Below are positions 17,967 through 26,173 of a DNA stretch of 64,000 bases, one piece after another (the first letter of the stretch is position 1; each line of letters opens with the position of its first letter). Source of the stretch: Gemmatimonadaceae bacterium. GTDB lineage: Bacteria > Gemmatimonadota > Gemmatimonadetes > Gemmatimonadales > Gemmatimonadaceae. The position numbers were made by a program, and so were the translations under genes. The DNA lies in NCBI GenBank assembly GCA_025934775.1, contig JAICWO010000015.1:78179-142178 (forward strand). Reading direction: 5' to 3'. The notes beneath the pieces are model-generated. The model made no database searches and was not told the origin of the DNA. It was given only the letters and a program-made list of their open reading frames with translations.

Positions 17967-18299
17967 ATGGCGACAGCCGAGGAGTTTTTCGCGATCGACA
18001 TGCGAGTCGGCACGGTGCTCCGGGCCGAGCCATTCCCGGCGGCGCGCAAGCCGTCGATCAAGCTGCTGATCGACTTCGGGCCGGAGCTGGGCGAGAAGCG
18101 GTCGAGCGCGCAACTGACGGTGCACTACACACCCGAGTCGCTCGTCGGCCGGCAGGTGATCGCCGCGGTCAATCTCGGCGAGCGCCGGATCGCGGGATTC
18201 GTGAGTGAGGTGCTCGTGCTCGGCGCCATGCCGTCGCCGACGGACGTGGTGCTGCTGGCGGTCGACCATCCGGTCGCGAACGGTACGCGGATTGGATAG
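17967..18299 (+). CDS. csaA: CsaA-like tRNA-binding domain protein
   Basis: 110 residues forming one EMAP/Trbp111-type OB fold. Matching segments are FFAIDMRVGTVLRAEPFPAARKP, QLTVHYTPESLVGRQV, AVNLGERRIAGFVSEVLVLG and a C-terminal NGTRIG. This is the whole length of CsaA homodimers, described as export chaperones that also bind tRNA. It may share a transcript with the upstream hydrolase. Confidence 0.9.
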   Translation: MATAEEFFAIDMRVGTVLRAEPFPAARKPSIKLLIDFGPELGEKRSSAQLTVHYTPESLVGRQVIAAVNLGERRIAGFVSEVLVLGAMPSPTDVVLLAVDHPVANGTRIG

Positions 18300-18304
18300 A
18301 ATAC

Positions 18305-18322
18305 TATAAATACGATTTACTT
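18305..18322 (+). promoter_or_regulatory. AT-rich -10-like box before osmC
   Basis: The 23-bp gap between csaA and the OsmC gene is strikingly AT-rich for this genome and contains TATAAA at 18305-18310. If used as a -10 box it would give an almost leaderless osmC mRNA. No good -35 box is visible, so this is weak. Confidence 0.3.
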
Positions 18323-18808
18323 ATGACCGACACGACGAACGCCGCTCCCGCGGCCCCGGTGATCTCCCGGACCCATGTGGCCTGGCGCGGCGCGCGCGCG
18401 TTCGACGCCGGCCCGGAAGGCCGCACGCACCGGATCGACGCCGACGCCAAGGACGCGCCCGGGCCCGTCGAGGCGCTCCTCGGCGCGATCGCCACCTGCT
18501 CGGCGGTCGACATCATCGACATCATCGAGAAACGAAAGACCCCGGTGGCCAAGCTCGAGGTGAACGTTGCCGGCGAGCGGCGCGGCGATTTCCCGCGGCG
18601 CGTGCAGCGGCTCGACGTCGAGTATCGCGTGGATGGTACGGGGATCGAGCGGGTGCACGCCGAGCGCGCGATCGCGCTGTCGTTCGAGAAGTATTGCTCG
18701 GTCGCGTGCTCGCTCGCGCCGGATATCATCGTCGAGGCGCGGCTGACGCTGAATGGCGAGGAATTCCCTGCGGTGAGACAGAGGATCTGGACGCCCGCCC
18801 GCGCGTGA
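18323..18808 (+). CDS. OsmC/Ohr family peroxidase-like protein
   Basis: 161 residues. The family cysteines are in GAIATCSAVDII (C59) and EKYCSVACSL (C125, plus an extra C129). The active-site segment PGPVEALLGA and the C-terminal TLNGEEFPAVR also fit. OsmC/Ohr proteins reduce organic hydroperoxides with the two conserved cysteines in the cytosol. It is convergent with an RsrA-like redox anti-sigma gene 25 bp away, so both may belong to a thiol-stress locus; that link is inferred. Confidence 0.85.
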   Translation: MTDTTNAAPAAPVISRTHVAWRGARAFDAGPEGRTHRIDADAKDAPGPVEALLGAIATCSAVDIIDIIEKRKTPVAKLEVNVAGERRGDFPRRVQRLDVEYRVDGTGIERVHAERAIALSFEKYCSVACSLAPDIIVEARLTLNGEEFPAVRQRIWTPARA

Positions 18809-18833
18809 ACGCCGCGCGGGCCCGGCGCGACCG

Positions 18834-19112
18834 CTAGAGCTCCGCCGCTTCCGCCATGGCGCTATCGAGCATGTCGGTCACTTTGGCCCTGATGTGCCAG
18901 GGCGCGCCGCGCGTCGCGCGCCGCGACGCCATCGCCTTCATATAGCTCGCCTGGAACAGCTCGTACCTCAGGCAGGGCGCGCACTCATCCAAGTGCGTGC
19001 GCAGGGATTGCATCTCCTCCGGCGCAAGGCGTCCGTCGAGATAATCCCACACGCGCAGCAGCACCTGCATGCAGGCCGGCGTGAGTGCTGGTTCGGGCGG
19101 CTGATCGATCAT
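18834..19112 (-). CDS. Zinc-binding anti-sigma factor, RsrA-like
   Basis: 92 residues from the ATG at 19112. C14, H40, C44 and C47 have the same spacing as the C11-H37-C41-C44 zinc/thiol set of RsrA; VWDYLDGRLAPEEMQSLR and THLDECAPCLRYELF are the ZAS helices. Such proteins hold an ECF sigma factor in the cytosol and release it when the cysteines oxidise. It overlaps the 3' end of the sigma gene in another frame, so the two are translated in tandem. A longer start at 19166 would overlap further. Confidence 0.8.
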   Translation of the reverse strand: MIDQPPEPALTPACMQVLLRVWDYLDGRLAPEEMQSLRTHLDECAPCLRYELFQASYMKAMASRRATRGAPWHIRAKVTDMLDSAMAEAAEL

Positions 19113-19740
19113 CGCGTTGGCGACCACCGTTGGCCGGACGCACGCCGTAGCCCGCGTCCTTGGCATAGGTGACCAGTTGCTCCTGCATCAAACGGCGTCC
19201 ACGGAATAGCCGGGATCGCACCGTGCCGATCGGCACCCCGAGCATCTCGGCGGCCGATTCGTACGATTGATCTTCGACATCCACAATAATCAGCGTCGTA
19301 CGGAATGGTTCCGGAACGTTCGCCAACGCGGCCTCGATCGCGGGCCCGAGGTCGAGACGCGCGAAGATGTCATCCAGCCCGTCCTGGACTGCGCCAGCGT
19401 AAACCGACCCAGCGGCGACCGAATCGACGTCCACCGCGTCCAGCTCGACGGTTGGCTTCGCGCGCTCACGCGAACGCAGAAAGACGTTGCGACAGATCGT
19501 GAAGAGCCACCGTCGGCAATCGCTGCCGGGGAGATACGTATGCCAGGAGCGGAATGCCCGGAGGAAGGTGTCCTGGACGACGTCGTCGGCGTCCGACTCG
19601 TCTCGCGTCAGCGAGAGCGCGAACCGATAGACGTCATCGATCCACGGCAGCGCCTCGGCCGCGAAGGCGGCCTCCCGTTCTGTTATTGCGTGATTAGATG
19701 ATTGCACGTTTGTAAATTGTTGACGTGTCAAGTATATCAC
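18985..19740 (-). CDS. ECF sigma factor, SigR-like
   Basis: Region 2 is ALSLTRDESDADDVVQDTFL followed by FTICRNVFLRSRERAKP; region 4 is VEDQSYESAAEMLGVPIGTV followed by RSRLFRGRRLMQEQL. The first possible start is GTG 19740; GTG 19707 (VQSSNHAITERE) is also plausible and neither has a strong ribosome-binding site. After EQLVTYAKDAGYGVRP the frame stays open for about 60 more codons through the anti-sigma gene. That tail is arginine/alanine-rich, unlike other sigma C-termini, so it may be a neutral read-through or hide a frameshift. With the RsrA-like partner, a thiol-oxidation regulon is the likely role. Confidence 0.85.
   Translation of the reverse strand: MIYLTRQQFTNVQSSNHAITEREAAFAAEALPWIDDVYRFALSLTRDESDADDVVQDTFLRAFRSWHTYLPGSDCRRWLFTICRNVFLRSRERAKPTVELDAVDVDSVAAGSVYAGAVQDGLDDIFARLDLGPAIEAALANVPEPFRTTLIIVDVEDQSYESAAEMLGVPIGTVRSRLFRGRRLMQEQLVTYAKDAGYGVRPANGGRQRDDRSAARTSTHAGLHAGAAARVGLSRRTPCAGGDAIPAHALG
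19720..19731. promoter_or_regulatory. Palindromic candidate operator in the sigma gene leader
   Basis: TTGACGTGTCAA is an inverted repeat with 5-bp arms and 2-bp centre at the start of the sigma gene. It overlaps the GTG 19740 version and would be in the leader if GTG 19707 is the true start. Confidence 0.3.
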
Positions 19741-19750
19741 GAAAAGAACG

Positions 19751-19792
19751 GGCTGGCGAGAGTCAAAATGTGCCAGCCCTGGGTGCTATAAT
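19751..19792 (+). promoter_or_regulatory. Extended -10 promoter with adjacent inverted repeat, upstream of histidine kinase
   Basis: TGCTATAAT at 19784-19792 is a perfect extended -10 element pointing to the kinase gene. No good -35 box is present, which fits extended -10 promoters. Just upstream, GGCTGGC (19751-19757) and GCCAGCC (19772-19778) form a 7-bp inverted repeat with a 14-nt centre, a possible operator between the divergent sigma and kinase genes. Confidence 0.55.
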
Positions 19793-19957
19793 GATAACCC
19801 CGTGCCGGTGGATTTGGTCATCCCCCCTGCGGCAATCCCCGGGCCTGCCGAGTTAACTGTCGGCTGGACTGGTTAAGTGCAATTTTTCCGCCAAGCGACG
19901 TGATTGCATCGCGCCAGTTTGGCGCCGCGGGCGGAAACGTGTGAGATTGGGACCGCG

Positions 19958-21490
19958 ATGCGCCCCGAGCCGCGCTCATTGAAGCCTTCCGACATCTCAC
20001 GCCTCCGCGACGCGCTCCATGAGAGCGAGGCGCGGTACGCGGCGCTCGTCGCGCGCGCCGGATATGGCGTGTATCGCTCCACCCCCGAAGGCCAATTTCT
20101 CGACGCGAACGTCGTACTCGTGCGAATGCTTGGCTACCAGACGCTCGAGGATCTACTCGCGCTCGACCTCGCGCACGACGTGTACCTCGATTCCGAGGAA
20201 CGCGATCGGCTGCGGCAGCGCGCCGCCAAAGCCGTCGTTCCGGACTGGGTGGAGACCCGATGGAAGCGGCGCGACGGAACGCCCGTCACCGTTCGTCTTT
20301 CGGTGCACGAGGTGCGCGACGACGCGGGCGCGGTCGTGTGGTACGACGGGCTGGTGGAGGACATCACCGAGCGCCAGCGCCACGACGAGCTGCTGCGGCG
20401 GAGCGAGCGCATGGCGAGCATCGGCACCACGCTCGCCGGCGTCGCGCACGAGCTGAACAATCCGCTCGCGGCGATCATGGGATTCACACAGTTGTTATTA
20501 AAGAAGACTTGGCCCACCGAAGATCGCGCGGCGCTCGAGACGATCAACCACGAGGCCATTCGGTCGGCGACGATCGTCAAGGATCTCCTCACGCTGGCGC
20601 GCCGGCGCGACGTCGGGCGGCGCGCGCCGGCGAACATCAACGACATCGTCGGCTACATCGTGCGTACGCGCCGCTACGCGCTCGAGACGGCGGGGATCGC
20701 CTGCCGCCTCGAGTTGGATGAGGCGCTGCCGCTCGTCTACGCCGATCGGGCGCAGCTCGAGCAGGTCGTGCTCAACTTGATGAGCAACGCCGAGCAGGCG
20801 CTCCGCACCGCGATCGACGAGTCGCGCGCGTCGTCGGGCAGCGCGGAGATCGTCATCCGGACGCGCTACACCGGCCCGGACGTGATCGTGGAGGTTCAGG
20901 ACAACGGGCCGGGGATCCCGGAAGCGGCTCGTTCGCAGATCTGGGACCCGTTCTGGACGACGAAGAACGAGGGCGAGGGTACGGGACTCGGTCTCGCGGT
21001 GGTGCACGGGATCGTCGCGGAGCACGGCGGCACCATCTCGCTCGACAATCAGCCTGGCGGCGGCGCGCGGTTCGTGATCCGTCTGCCGGTGGCGCACGAC
21101 GCGACCGCCGTGAGTCATGTCGGCCAGGCGCCGCAGCCGCTCGACGTGTTGATCGTGGACCCCGGAGCGTCGGATCTGATCTTCATCGAGCGTTTTCTGA
21201 CGTCGCGGGGACACGCGGTCGTGAACGCGGGGAGCGGCGAGCTCGCGATCCGGCTGGCGGATCAGACGTCCTTTGACGCCGTCGTGTGCGACGCGCGCCT
21301 TCTGAGCCGCGATGGCGCATCGGTCGCGGCGACACTCCGCGCGGCGAGCGGCTGCGCGCACGCGCGGTTCGTCTTATCCGCGCCGGAGCCGCTCGGCGCC
21401 GACGCTCTGCCTCCTGGAGTCGAGAACGCGATGCTGGTGACGCGGCCGTACGACGTGGAGGAGCTTCGGCGGCTGATCGAGGGCGATTAG
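19958..21490 (+). CDS. Hybrid PAS sensor histidine kinase with C-terminal receiver
   Basis: 510 residues from ATG 19958, preferred over TTG 19904. A PAS domain with PAC (about 25-140, ending WYDGLVEDITERQ) is followed by HisKA with VAHELNNPLAAI (H164). The HATPase part has NLMSNAEQA (N box), VQDNGPGIPE (G1) and GEGTGLGLAVVHG (G2). A C-terminal receiver-like domain (about 395-510) has VVCDARLLSRDG with the phospho-acceptor Asp, but its start reads LIVDPGAS rather than the usual paired acidic residues, so it may be degenerate. No membrane segment exists, so it senses a cytosolic signal. Its stop overlaps that of the convergent M61 peptidase gene. Confidence 0.9.
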   Translation: MRPEPRSLKPSDISRLRDALHESEARYAALVARAGYGVYRSTPEGQFLDANVVLVRMLGYQTLEDLLALDLAHDVYLDSEERDRLRQRAAKAVVPDWVETRWKRRDGTPVTVRLSVHEVRDDAGAVVWYDGLVEDITERQRHDELLRRSERMASIGTTLAGVAHELNNPLAAIMGFTQLLLKKTWPTEDRAALETINHEAIRSATIVKDLLTLARRRDVGRRAPANINDIVGYIVRTRRYALETAGIACRLELDEALPLVYADRAQLEQVVLNLMSNAEQALRTAIDESRASSGSAEIVIRTRYTGPDVIVEVQDNGPGIPEAARSQIWDPFWTTKNEGEGTGLGLAVVHGIVAEHGGTISLDNQPGGGARFVIRLPVAHDATAVSHVGQAPQPLDVLIVDPGASDLIFIERFLTSRGHAVVNAGSGELAIRLADQTSFDAVVCDARLLSRDGASVAATLRAASGCAHARFVLSAPEPLGADALPPGVENAMLVTRPYDVEELRRLIEGD

Positions 21491-23106
21491 CCGCTCGTCG
21501 TTCCGTGCACCCAGCCGTCGCGAATGCGCGCCTGGGCCGGCGTCGCGTGCTCGATCGCTTCCACGCTCCAGTCGTCGCCTTGGTGCACGAGGCGCATTCC
21601 CGCCGGCGCGAGGACTTCGTCGTAATCCATGTCCTCCGTGCCGCCCACGTGCCGCTCGAACCACTCGTGCATGTCGGCGCCGGCGGCGTCGCTCACGGCC
21701 TGCTCGACGTCGGCTTCGGTGTAGCCGCGGCCCTGCAGATAGTACGAGGCGTTCGGCGCATTCCACGTGCGATCGCGCAGCAGCTTGAACGCGTCATTCA
21801 GCGACTTGCGGTTCTGGGTGTGCTCGCGAATGAAGAGATCGAGATAGAGCGCGATGCCGGCGCCCTTGGTGTAGTAGCTGAAGAACGCGGTGCGGTCCAC
21901 GTCGAAGCCGGGGACGGCGCCGTCCCAGAACGGCGCCTCGAACGACGCCATGCGCGCCGATACTTCCTTCCGGCCGGGGGCGGTGAGGTTCGCGCGGATC
22001 AACGACGCCGCCACGTTGTAGATCTCGGTCGATCGGACGACACCCGAGCGCGGCAGCGCGACCAGCCCGTAGTACTGCGTCCATCCCTCGCCCACCCAGA
22101 GGCTCGGCTGATACACCTCACGCGTGTAGTCGAACGGGCCGAGGGCCGCCGCGCGAACGCGCTTCATGTTCCAGACGTGGAAGTACTCGTGCGCGGCGGT
22201 CGAGATGCCGGGAAGCACGTCCTGATCCTGCCACTTCACGCGCGACTGGATCTGGGTGGAGAAGAGGTGCTCCATCCCATCGGATCCGGCATAACCGATA
22301 TTGAATAAGAATGTGTACATATCGAGCGGCGGCGGATCGAACACGCCGTTCTCGTACTTGACGATCTTTTCGAGGTCGCTCAGGAAGCGCTTGTGCTCGT
22401 CGGCCGTGGTCGGGCCGTTGTGATGGATCATCGCGCGGTAGACGCGATCGTCGATCCGGAGCGTGTCGAGCGTGAAGCCGCCGGACACTTCCGTCGGCGC
22501 ATCGGCCAGCCGGTCATAGTTCTCGAATCGGTAGTCGGCCTGGTCCACGGCGCGCGTGTCGCCGTTCACGATGTGCCAGCCGCGCGGCGCGGTGATGTGC
22601 AGTGTGACCGGATCGGGCTTGTGATCGACCACGTACATGAAGAGCGACGGACCGTTCCAGTTCGCGTGCGCGGTATCGAGCACGCTGAACGTGCCGGAGA
22701 GGGTGTTCGCGTACACGTGGTAGCGCACCGTGAAGTGGGACGCGCCGTTGGGGTAGACGCGCCAGAGCGAGCCGTTCTCGCGGTCCCACCGCAGGGGAGT
22801 GCCGCCGTTGGCGACGGTGAACTGCGTGACGTTTCGCGCGAAGAAGAACGGCGCGTATCGGCCGGGGGACCAGACGGGCATCTGGAGCTTCACCACGCCG
22901 CCGCTCACCTTGCCGACATCGATCTGAATGTCGTAGAGATGCGTGCTCGGATCGCCCCATCCGATCCGGTACGCGATATCGAATGGCGCCGCCGCGCGGC
23001 GTTCAGCGTTCGCCGCCGGCGCGGGGCCGGACGGCCTCGAACCGCCGTGGCAACCCATGAGCACGGCGGCAGCGAACAAGACAGCGCGGTTCGTCCGATT
23101 CAGCAC
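21487..23106 (-). CDS. M61 family peptidase (glycyl aminopeptidase type), lipoprotein
   Basis: 539 residues from GTG 23106, chosen because AGGAGG lies 5 nt upstream and the product then starts with a lipoprotein signal (RTNRAVLFAAAVLMGC, lipobox LMGC). The N-terminal beta domain (VWSPGRYAPFFFARNVTQF) is followed by the catalytic thermolysin-like domain with HEYFHVWNMKRVR (HExxH at about 306-310) and the distal Glu motif WVGEGWTQYYG. M61 enzymes are zinc aminopeptidases preferring N-terminal Gly or Ala. A usual C-terminal PDZ domain appears reduced or absent. It probably acts at the periplasmic face, anchored by lipid. Confidence 0.9.
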   Translation of the reverse strand: MLNRTNRAVLFAAAVLMGCHGGSRPSGPAPAANAERRAAAPFDIAYRIGWGDPSTHLYDIQIDVGKVSGGVVKLQMPVWSPGRYAPFFFARNVTQFTVANGGTPLRWDRENGSLWRVYPNGASHFTVRYHVYANTLSGTFSVLDTAHANWNGPSLFMYVVDHKPDPVTLHITAPRGWHIVNGDTRAVDQADYRFENYDRLADAPTEVSGGFTLDTLRIDDRVYRAMIHHNGPTTADEHKRFLSDLEKIVKYENGVFDPPPLDMYTFLFNIGYAGSDGMEHLFSTQIQSRVKWQDQDVLPGISTAAHEYFHVWNMKRVRAAALGPFDYTREVYQPSLWVGEGWTQYYGLVALPRSGVVRSTEIYNVAASLIRANLTAPGRKEVSARMASFEAPFWDGAVPGFDVDRTAFFSYYTKGAGIALYLDLFIREHTQNRKSLNDAFKLLRDRTWNAPNASYYLQGRGYTEADVEQAVSDAAGADMHEWFERHVGGTEDMDYDEVLAPAGMRLVHQGDDWSVEAIEHATPAQARIRDGWVHGTTSG

Positions 23107-23225
23107 GTCCTCCTCCTGTGTCAGGTACGCGACGCCGAAGTGTGTCGCGTCCGGCGCAGCGGCGCTACTGCCGAGCGCGGGGCATGGGGCTTGCCGCCGT
23201 GGCGGGTATCCAGGAGCAATCTGAT

Positions 23226-23942
23226 ATGGCGACACGCAAGCGCGGCAAGCGCGCCGCACGCGGCTCGAGCAGTCCGCTCGCCGAATACAAATCGAAACGC
23301 GATTTCGCAAAGACGCGCGAGCCGGAAGGGCGGGTCGCGGGGAGCCGCGGCACGAAGAAGAAGCTGCATTTCGTCATTCAGAAACACGCGGCGAGCCATC
23401 TGCACTTCGACTTCCGTCTCGAGCTGGACGGCGTGATGAAGAGCTGGGCGGTGCCGAAAGGCCCCAGCTACGATCCGAAGGTACGCCGGCTCGCGATGCA
23501 GGTGGAGGATCACCCGATCGAGTACAACACGTTCGAGGGGACGATTCCCGAGGGCGAGTACGGCGGCGGCACGGTGATGCTCTGGGACCGCGGAACGTAC
23601 GAGGCGGAGAACGGCGGCGGACTCGAGGCGCTCCGCGACGGCTACGAGCGCGGCGATCTGAAAATCCTCATGCACGGGAAGCGCATGGAAGGCGGCTGGG
23701 TGCTCGTGCGGATGCGGACGGACGACCGCGGCCGGTCGCAGTGGCTGCTGATCAAGCACCGCGACGAATTCGCCGATCCCGACTACGACGTCGTCGGCGA
23801 CGAGACGACGTCCGTGACGACCGGCCGCTCGATGGAGGAAATCGGCACCAAGAGCCGGCGCGTCTGGAGCAGCAATCGCACACCGCGCAAAAGCGCGGCG
23901 GCTCCATCACGAAAGAAGCGGGCGACGCGCAGCAAGCGCTGA
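23226..23942 (+). CDS. Stand-alone LigD-type 3'-phosphoesterase
   Basis: 238 residues from ATG 23226 with AGGAG 9 nt upstream. It matches the phosphoesterase module of bacterial NHEJ ligase LigD. All six catalytic residues of the Pseudomonas enzyme are present at the same spacing: H54, H60, D62, R64 (in HAASHLHFDFRLELDG) and H96, Y100 (in EDHPIEY). The family trims 3'-phosphate or monoribonucleotide ends. Ku, ligase and polymerase domains are absent here, so partners must be elsewhere. Both termini are Lys/Arg-rich, consistent with DNA contact. Confidence 0.9.
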   Translation: MATRKRGKRAARGSSSPLAEYKSKRDFAKTREPEGRVAGSRGTKKKLHFVIQKHAASHLHFDFRLELDGVMKSWAVPKGPSYDPKVRRLAMQVEDHPIEYNTFEGTIPEGEYGGGTVMLWDRGTYEAENGGGLEALRDGYERGDLKILMHGKRMEGGWVLVRMRTDDRGRSQWLLIKHRDEFADPDYDVVGDETTSVTTGRSMEEIGTKSRRVWSSNRTPRKSAAAPSRKKRATRSKR

Positions 23943-23969
23943 CTCACACGCGCGCGCGGCGAAGCTGCA

Positions 23970-24974
23970 TCAATCGCGGTCGGGCTGCACCGGATGTTGG
24001 CGCGGGTCGGTGCTCCGCTTGATCACGCGCACCTGCATCAGCCCGCGATCCGCGCGGTCGAGCAGATGTGGGAGCGATTCGCCATGCTCGCGCGCCGCCC
24101 AGCCGAGTGAGAACGGCACGGGGGCATGCTCGAGGGCTTCGGCGCGCAGGCGCTCGGCCACGAGCTTGGTCGCGGTCGCATCGGCGTCGCCCAGCATCAC
24201 CACGAACTCGTCGCCGCCAATGCGGAGCACGGCCTCCTCGGCGCGGACGTAGCGCATGAGGAATCGCGCCATGCGCTTGAGCACCTCGTCGCCCTCGTGG
24301 TGGCCGTAGCGATCGTTATAAACCTTGAAATGATCGATGTCGACGAAGATGCAGCCGCAGCGGTGCTCCGCATCGCTCGAGAACTTCTCCTCGACCTGCA
24401 TGAGGTAGTGGCGATTGAGGGCGCCGGTGAGCGCGTCATGCGTGCTCATCTCGACCAAGCGCGCCTCGAGCTGCTTGCGCGCCGTGATGTCGACGAGAAT
24501 GCCGTGGATGAACGCTTCGCCGGTATCCGGATCGCGGATCAGATAGCAGGTGTCGAGCACGATTCGGCGCTCGCCGTCGGGACGCCGCAGCTCGACCTCG
24601 AACTCGCGAACGTGGCCCTCGTTCTCGAGGAGGCGCAGCTGTTCCGTTCGGCGCTCGGGATCGACCCAGAGATCCGGCGCTCCGTTCTCGCCAAGCTCCT
24701 CGATCGACCGAACGCCGAACATCTCCAGGAACGCGCGGTTCGCGTCCAGGATGCGCCCATTTCGAGTCGTGATGTAGATGCCCTCGCGCAAGTTCTTGGC
24801 GAACTCGCGAAGGCTGTCAGGATCACTCAAACTGCGAAAGCGAGTGGGCATCGCGTAGCTGCGAACGTCGTCGTTCGGTAAAGCCCGAATCGAGGCCTCA
24901 TTCGGGGTCTCTACGGGAGCTCGACTGGCATGATCCATGTGTTGCAGTATCGGCGACCCTGGCGAGTTTCGCAT
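23970..24974 (-). CDS. Cytosolic PAS-GGDEF diguanylate cyclase
   Basis: 334 residues: a PAS/PAC domain (about 55-170, NLREGIYITTRNGRILDANR to GILVDITARKQLE) then GGDEF (MSTHDALTGALNRHYLM to RIGGDEFVVML). The active-site loop is intact. The I-site position reads RAEE rather than RxxD, so product inhibition is probably lost, unlike the other GGDEF protein in this window. There are no membrane segments. Start could be ATG 24974 or ATG 24938; neither has a good ribosome-binding site. It is divergent from the bactofilin gene. Confidence 0.88.
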   Translation of the reverse strand: MRNSPGSPILQHMDHASRAPVETPNEASIRALPNDDVRSYAMPTRFRSLSDPDSLREFAKNLREGIYITTRNGRILDANRAFLEMFGVRSIEELGENGAPDLWVDPERRTEQLRLLENEGHVREFEVELRRPDGERRIVLDTCYLIRDPDTGEAFIHGILVDITARKQLEARLVEMSTHDALTGALNRHYLMQVEEKFSSDAEHRCGCIFVDIDHFKVYNDRYGHHEGDEVLKRMARFLMRYVRAEEAVLRIGGDEFVVMLGDADATATKLVAERLRAEALEHAPVPFSLGWAAREHGESLPHLLDRADRGLMQVRVIKRSTDPRQHPVQPDRD

Positions 24975-25029
24975 CCCAAGGTCATGATCGTCACGCTGTT
25001 CCTGCGTTCCGCCCCTGCCTGGAGCTCAG

Positions 25030-25449
25030 ATGCCGCTGTTTGCACGCCGGACCCGACCCGAAACCACCGGGTATTCAGTCATCGACGAGCACGCCGTCGT
25101 GCACGGTGAGATCACCAGTCAAGGGACGATCCGCATTGATGGACGTATCGACGGCCAGCTGCACCGCGCGGATACGCTCATCGTGGGGCGCACCGGCAGC
25201 ATCGCCGGCGACATCGAAGCGCGCGAGGTCGTCGTGGCCGGCGCGGTCGAGGGCAATATTCTGGCGGAGATGCGCGTCGAAATCCAGCCGACAGGCTCCG
25301 TGCGCGGTGACATCACCGCGAGCGCGATGCATCTGGCCGAAGGCGGAGCGGTGACCGGCCACGTCGCGATCGCGTCGCGGGAGGCCGCCGCTCCGGACAT
25401 TCCACGCATCGAAGCGGCGCGGCATCGCACGCCGGCGCTTCCAGGCTGA
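25030..25449 (+). CDS. Bactofilin
   Basis: 139 residues dominated by the bactofilin beta-helix (DUF583). Successive short hydrophobic repeats run through SVIDEHAVVHGEITSQGTIR, IDGRIDGQLHRADTLIVG, GSIAGDIEAREVVVAGAVEG and GSVRGDITASAMHLAEGGAV. Bactofilins polymerise into cytoskeletal filaments and in several bacteria position peptidoglycan hydrolases. The next gene, 4 bp on, encodes exactly such an M23 peptidase, so a shape-control or scaffold pair is likely. Confidence 0.93.
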   Translation: MPLFARRTRPETTGYSVIDEHAVVHGEITSQGTIRIDGRIDGQLHRADTLIVGRTGSIAGDIEAREVVVAGAVEGNILAEMRVEIQPTGSVRGDITASAMHLAEGGAVTGHVAIASREAAAPDIPRIEAARHRTPALPG

Positions 25450-25453
25450 CGCG

Positions 25454-26173
25454 ATGGCTTCGCGCGGTCGCTGGACCTTCATTCTCGTGCCGCCCGATCC
25501 GGCTGCGCGGACGCGCCGTGTGAGCGTCGGCGCGCGCGCGCTCAAGTCGGTCGCGATCGCGGCGACGGCGGTGATCGCGGCGGCCGGACTGTGGGCCGGC
25601 GCCGATTCCGCGGCGGTCGTGACCACGTCCGACCAGCTCGCGGAGGCGCGCCGCATGGTGCTCCAACTCCACGACTCCGTCCACGTCCTCGAGGCGCACG
25701 TGCTCGCCGATGCAGCGCTCGTCGACTCCGCGCCGGAGATGATCATGCCCGTAACGGGTCGATTGACGAGCCGGTTCAGTCGGTCGCGGCTTCACCCGCT
25801 GCTGCAGATCTTCCGTCCGCATCGAGGCATCGATCTGTCCGCGCCGGTCGGCACGAAGATCGTCGCCACCGCCGTGGGCACGGTGACGTTCGTCGGGTGG
25901 CGGCTGGGCGACGGGCTCACGGTGGAACTGTCGCACAACGGCGACGTGATGACGCGGTACGCGCACTGCCGCACGACACTCGTCCGCGTGGGGCAGCGCG
26001 TCCCCGCAGGTGCGCCCATCGCGACGGTTGGATCGAGCGGCATCGCGACCGGCCCGCACGTGCATTTCGAGGTACTCGTGCACGGCAAGGCGGTCGATCC
26101 GCTCGAGTATCTCGCCGCGTCGCATGATTCGGTGACGGCGGTCGCCGAGCGGCTCCGCGGCGAGGATCGCTAG
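25454..26173 (+). CDS. M23 family peptidoglycan endopeptidase, membrane-anchored
   Basis: 239 residues. A single N-terminal helix (about 31-49, SVAIAATAVIAAAGLWAGA) anchors a short helical linker and a C-terminal LytM/M23 domain. Zinc ligands are seen in FRPHRGIDLSAPVG (HxxxD) and GPHVHFEVLVHG (HxH), with the RYAHC histidine between them. It would cleave cross-linked peptidoglycan in the periplasm. Its 4-bp distance from the bactofilin gene indicates co-expression. Its stop shares CTAG with the convergent polymerase gene. Confidence 0.92.
   Translation: MASRGRWTFILVPPDPAARTRRVSVGARALKSVAIAATAVIAAAGLWAGADSAAVVTTSDQLAEARRMVLQLHDSVHVLEAHVLADAALVDSAPEMIMPVTGRLTSRFSRSRLHPLLQIFRPHRGIDLSAPVGTKIVATAVGTVTFVGWRLGDGLTVELSHNGDVMTRYAHCRTTLVRVGQRVPAGAPIATVGSSGIATGPHVHFEVLVHGKAVDPLEYLAASHDSVTAVAERLRGEDR

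Noticed and set aside
17016..18269. Minus-strand open frame of 417 codons opposite the hydrolase and csaA
   Set aside because: Shadow of two recognised genes.
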